Assembly: GCA_903822375.1 (NCBI GenBank)
Contig: CAIJOU010000368.1
Span: forward strand, 1-6,631
DNA length: 6,631 nt
Origin: Candidatus Hydrogenedentota bacterium
GTDB taxonomy: Bacteria > Hydrogenedentota > Hydrogenedentia > Hydrogenedentales > CAITNO01
Direction of reading: 5' to 3'
Shown: piece by piece, positions 6,472 through 6,631 of the stretch
How the letters are laid out: every line of letters begins with the position of its first letter
Position numbering within the stretch: position 1 is the first letter of the stretch
Notes under the pieces: model-generated
Told to the model about the DNA's origin: nothing
The model's database searches: none
What the model saw: the letters and a program-made list of their open reading frames with translations, nothing else
Translations under genes and position numbers: made by a program

Positions 6472-6492
6472 TTCTTCCCCGAAGGGGAAGAA
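6472..6492. terminator. 9-bp-stem hairpin after the propeller gene
   Basis: TTCTTCCCC (6472-6480) pairs perfectly with GGGGAAGAA (6484-6492) around the loop GAA, 68 bp after the stop codon of the propeller gene. The stem is strong, but the following bases (TGTGAATAG) are not a T-tract; a run of six T occurs only at 6539-6544. It is therefore either a poor terminator or an extragenic palindrome. The C-run/G-run hairpin recalls the outer hairpins of the units at 113-234. Confidence 0.45.
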
Positions 6493-6564
6493 TGTGAATA
6501 GCCGGAGGTGACCGAAGATAGTGTGTTCCGAAATCAAGTTTTTTGTCCCAAGATTGGAGCACAT

Positions 6565-6605
6565 TGTGGTTGAGTTTTCCACAGGGGGTCGAAAGGTTTT
6601 CCACT
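6565..6605. promoter_or_regulatory. Cluster of DnaA-box-like words
   Basis: TTTTCCACA at 6575-6583 differs from the consensus TTATCCACA at one base. TTTTCCACT at 6597-6605 and the reverse-oriented TGTGGTTGA at 6565-6573 each differ at two. The two forward copies share GTTTTCCAC and are 22 bp apart, roughly two helical turns, and the reverse copy forms a TGTGG/CCACA inverted repeat with the first. The surrounding stretch is more AT-rich than the rest of the window. It could be a DnaA-regulated promoter, part of an origin, or a site for another regulator. The window ends too soon to judge. Confidence 0.3.
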
Positions 6606-6606
6606 G

Positions 6607-6631
6607 ATGAGTATGGCACGCATGAGTACGA
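6607..6631 (+). CDS. Possible start of a gene running off the right edge
   Basis: An ATG at 6607 opens a frame (MSMARMST) that reaches the window end without a stop. AAAGG at 6592-6595 is a plausible ribosome site, 11 nt upstream. Other in-frame ATGs occur at 6613 and 6622. Only eight codons are visible, so the frame may be chance and no product can be named. Confidence 0.2.

Noticed and set aside
5111..6619. Minus-strand open frame of 502 codons opposite the propeller gene
   Set aside because: The plus strand carries clear repeated calcium-loop motifs and a good ribosome site. The minus-strand product is compositionally biased with no domain.

Overview
This 6.6 kb window is GC-rich bacterial DNA with all five complete genes on the plus strand. 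In order they are: adenine phosphoribosyltransferase (apt, 420-956); a HAD-superfamily hydrolase (1092-1928); a cytoplasmic-type GH38 alpha-mannosidase (2004-4439); a 152-residue protein of unknown function directly behind the mannosidase (4458-4916); and a probably exported FG-GAP/VCBS-type beta-propeller protein (5027-6403). A 23-codon open frame ending at 74 may be the tail of another gene entering from the left. The source organism cannot be fixed from the sequence. High GC, Shine-Dalgarno sites before every gene, palindrome-rich gaps, a lone GH38 enzyme and an FG-GAP protein would suit an environmental bacterium of the PVC / Hydrogenedentota kind, but that is only an impression.

Layout: 1-419 has no complete gene. 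It holds the possible gene tail with a hairpin right after its stop, then a 122-bp pair of inverted palindromic units (113-234), then the apt leader with a weak promoter candidate. The gap between apt and the HAD gene is filled by a second, unrelated inverted pair (961-1034, perfect 25-bp arms that are themselves palindromic) and a short GC hairpin. The HAD-mannosidase gap contains a perfect 22-bp palindrome. The mannosidase and the 152-aa gene are 18 bp apart and look co-transcribed. A terminator-like hairpin ends that unit, and the propeller gene starts about 57 bp later. After 6403 there is a 9-bp-stem hairpin, then a more AT-rich stretch with DnaA-box-like words running to the window edge.

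Functionally, apt salvages adenine. The HAD enzyme and the mannosidase could form a small sugar-handling group, but no transporter, kinase or regulator is visible to support a defined pathway. The propeller protein has eight regularly spaced calcium-loop-like motifs, three of them degenerate. I did not find a convincing new defence, mobile or biosynthetic system. The most notable non-coding signals are the two different REPIN-like inverted palindrome pairs on either side of apt. The most notable coding unknowns are the 152-aa partner of the mannosidase and the eight-repeat architecture of the propeller protein.
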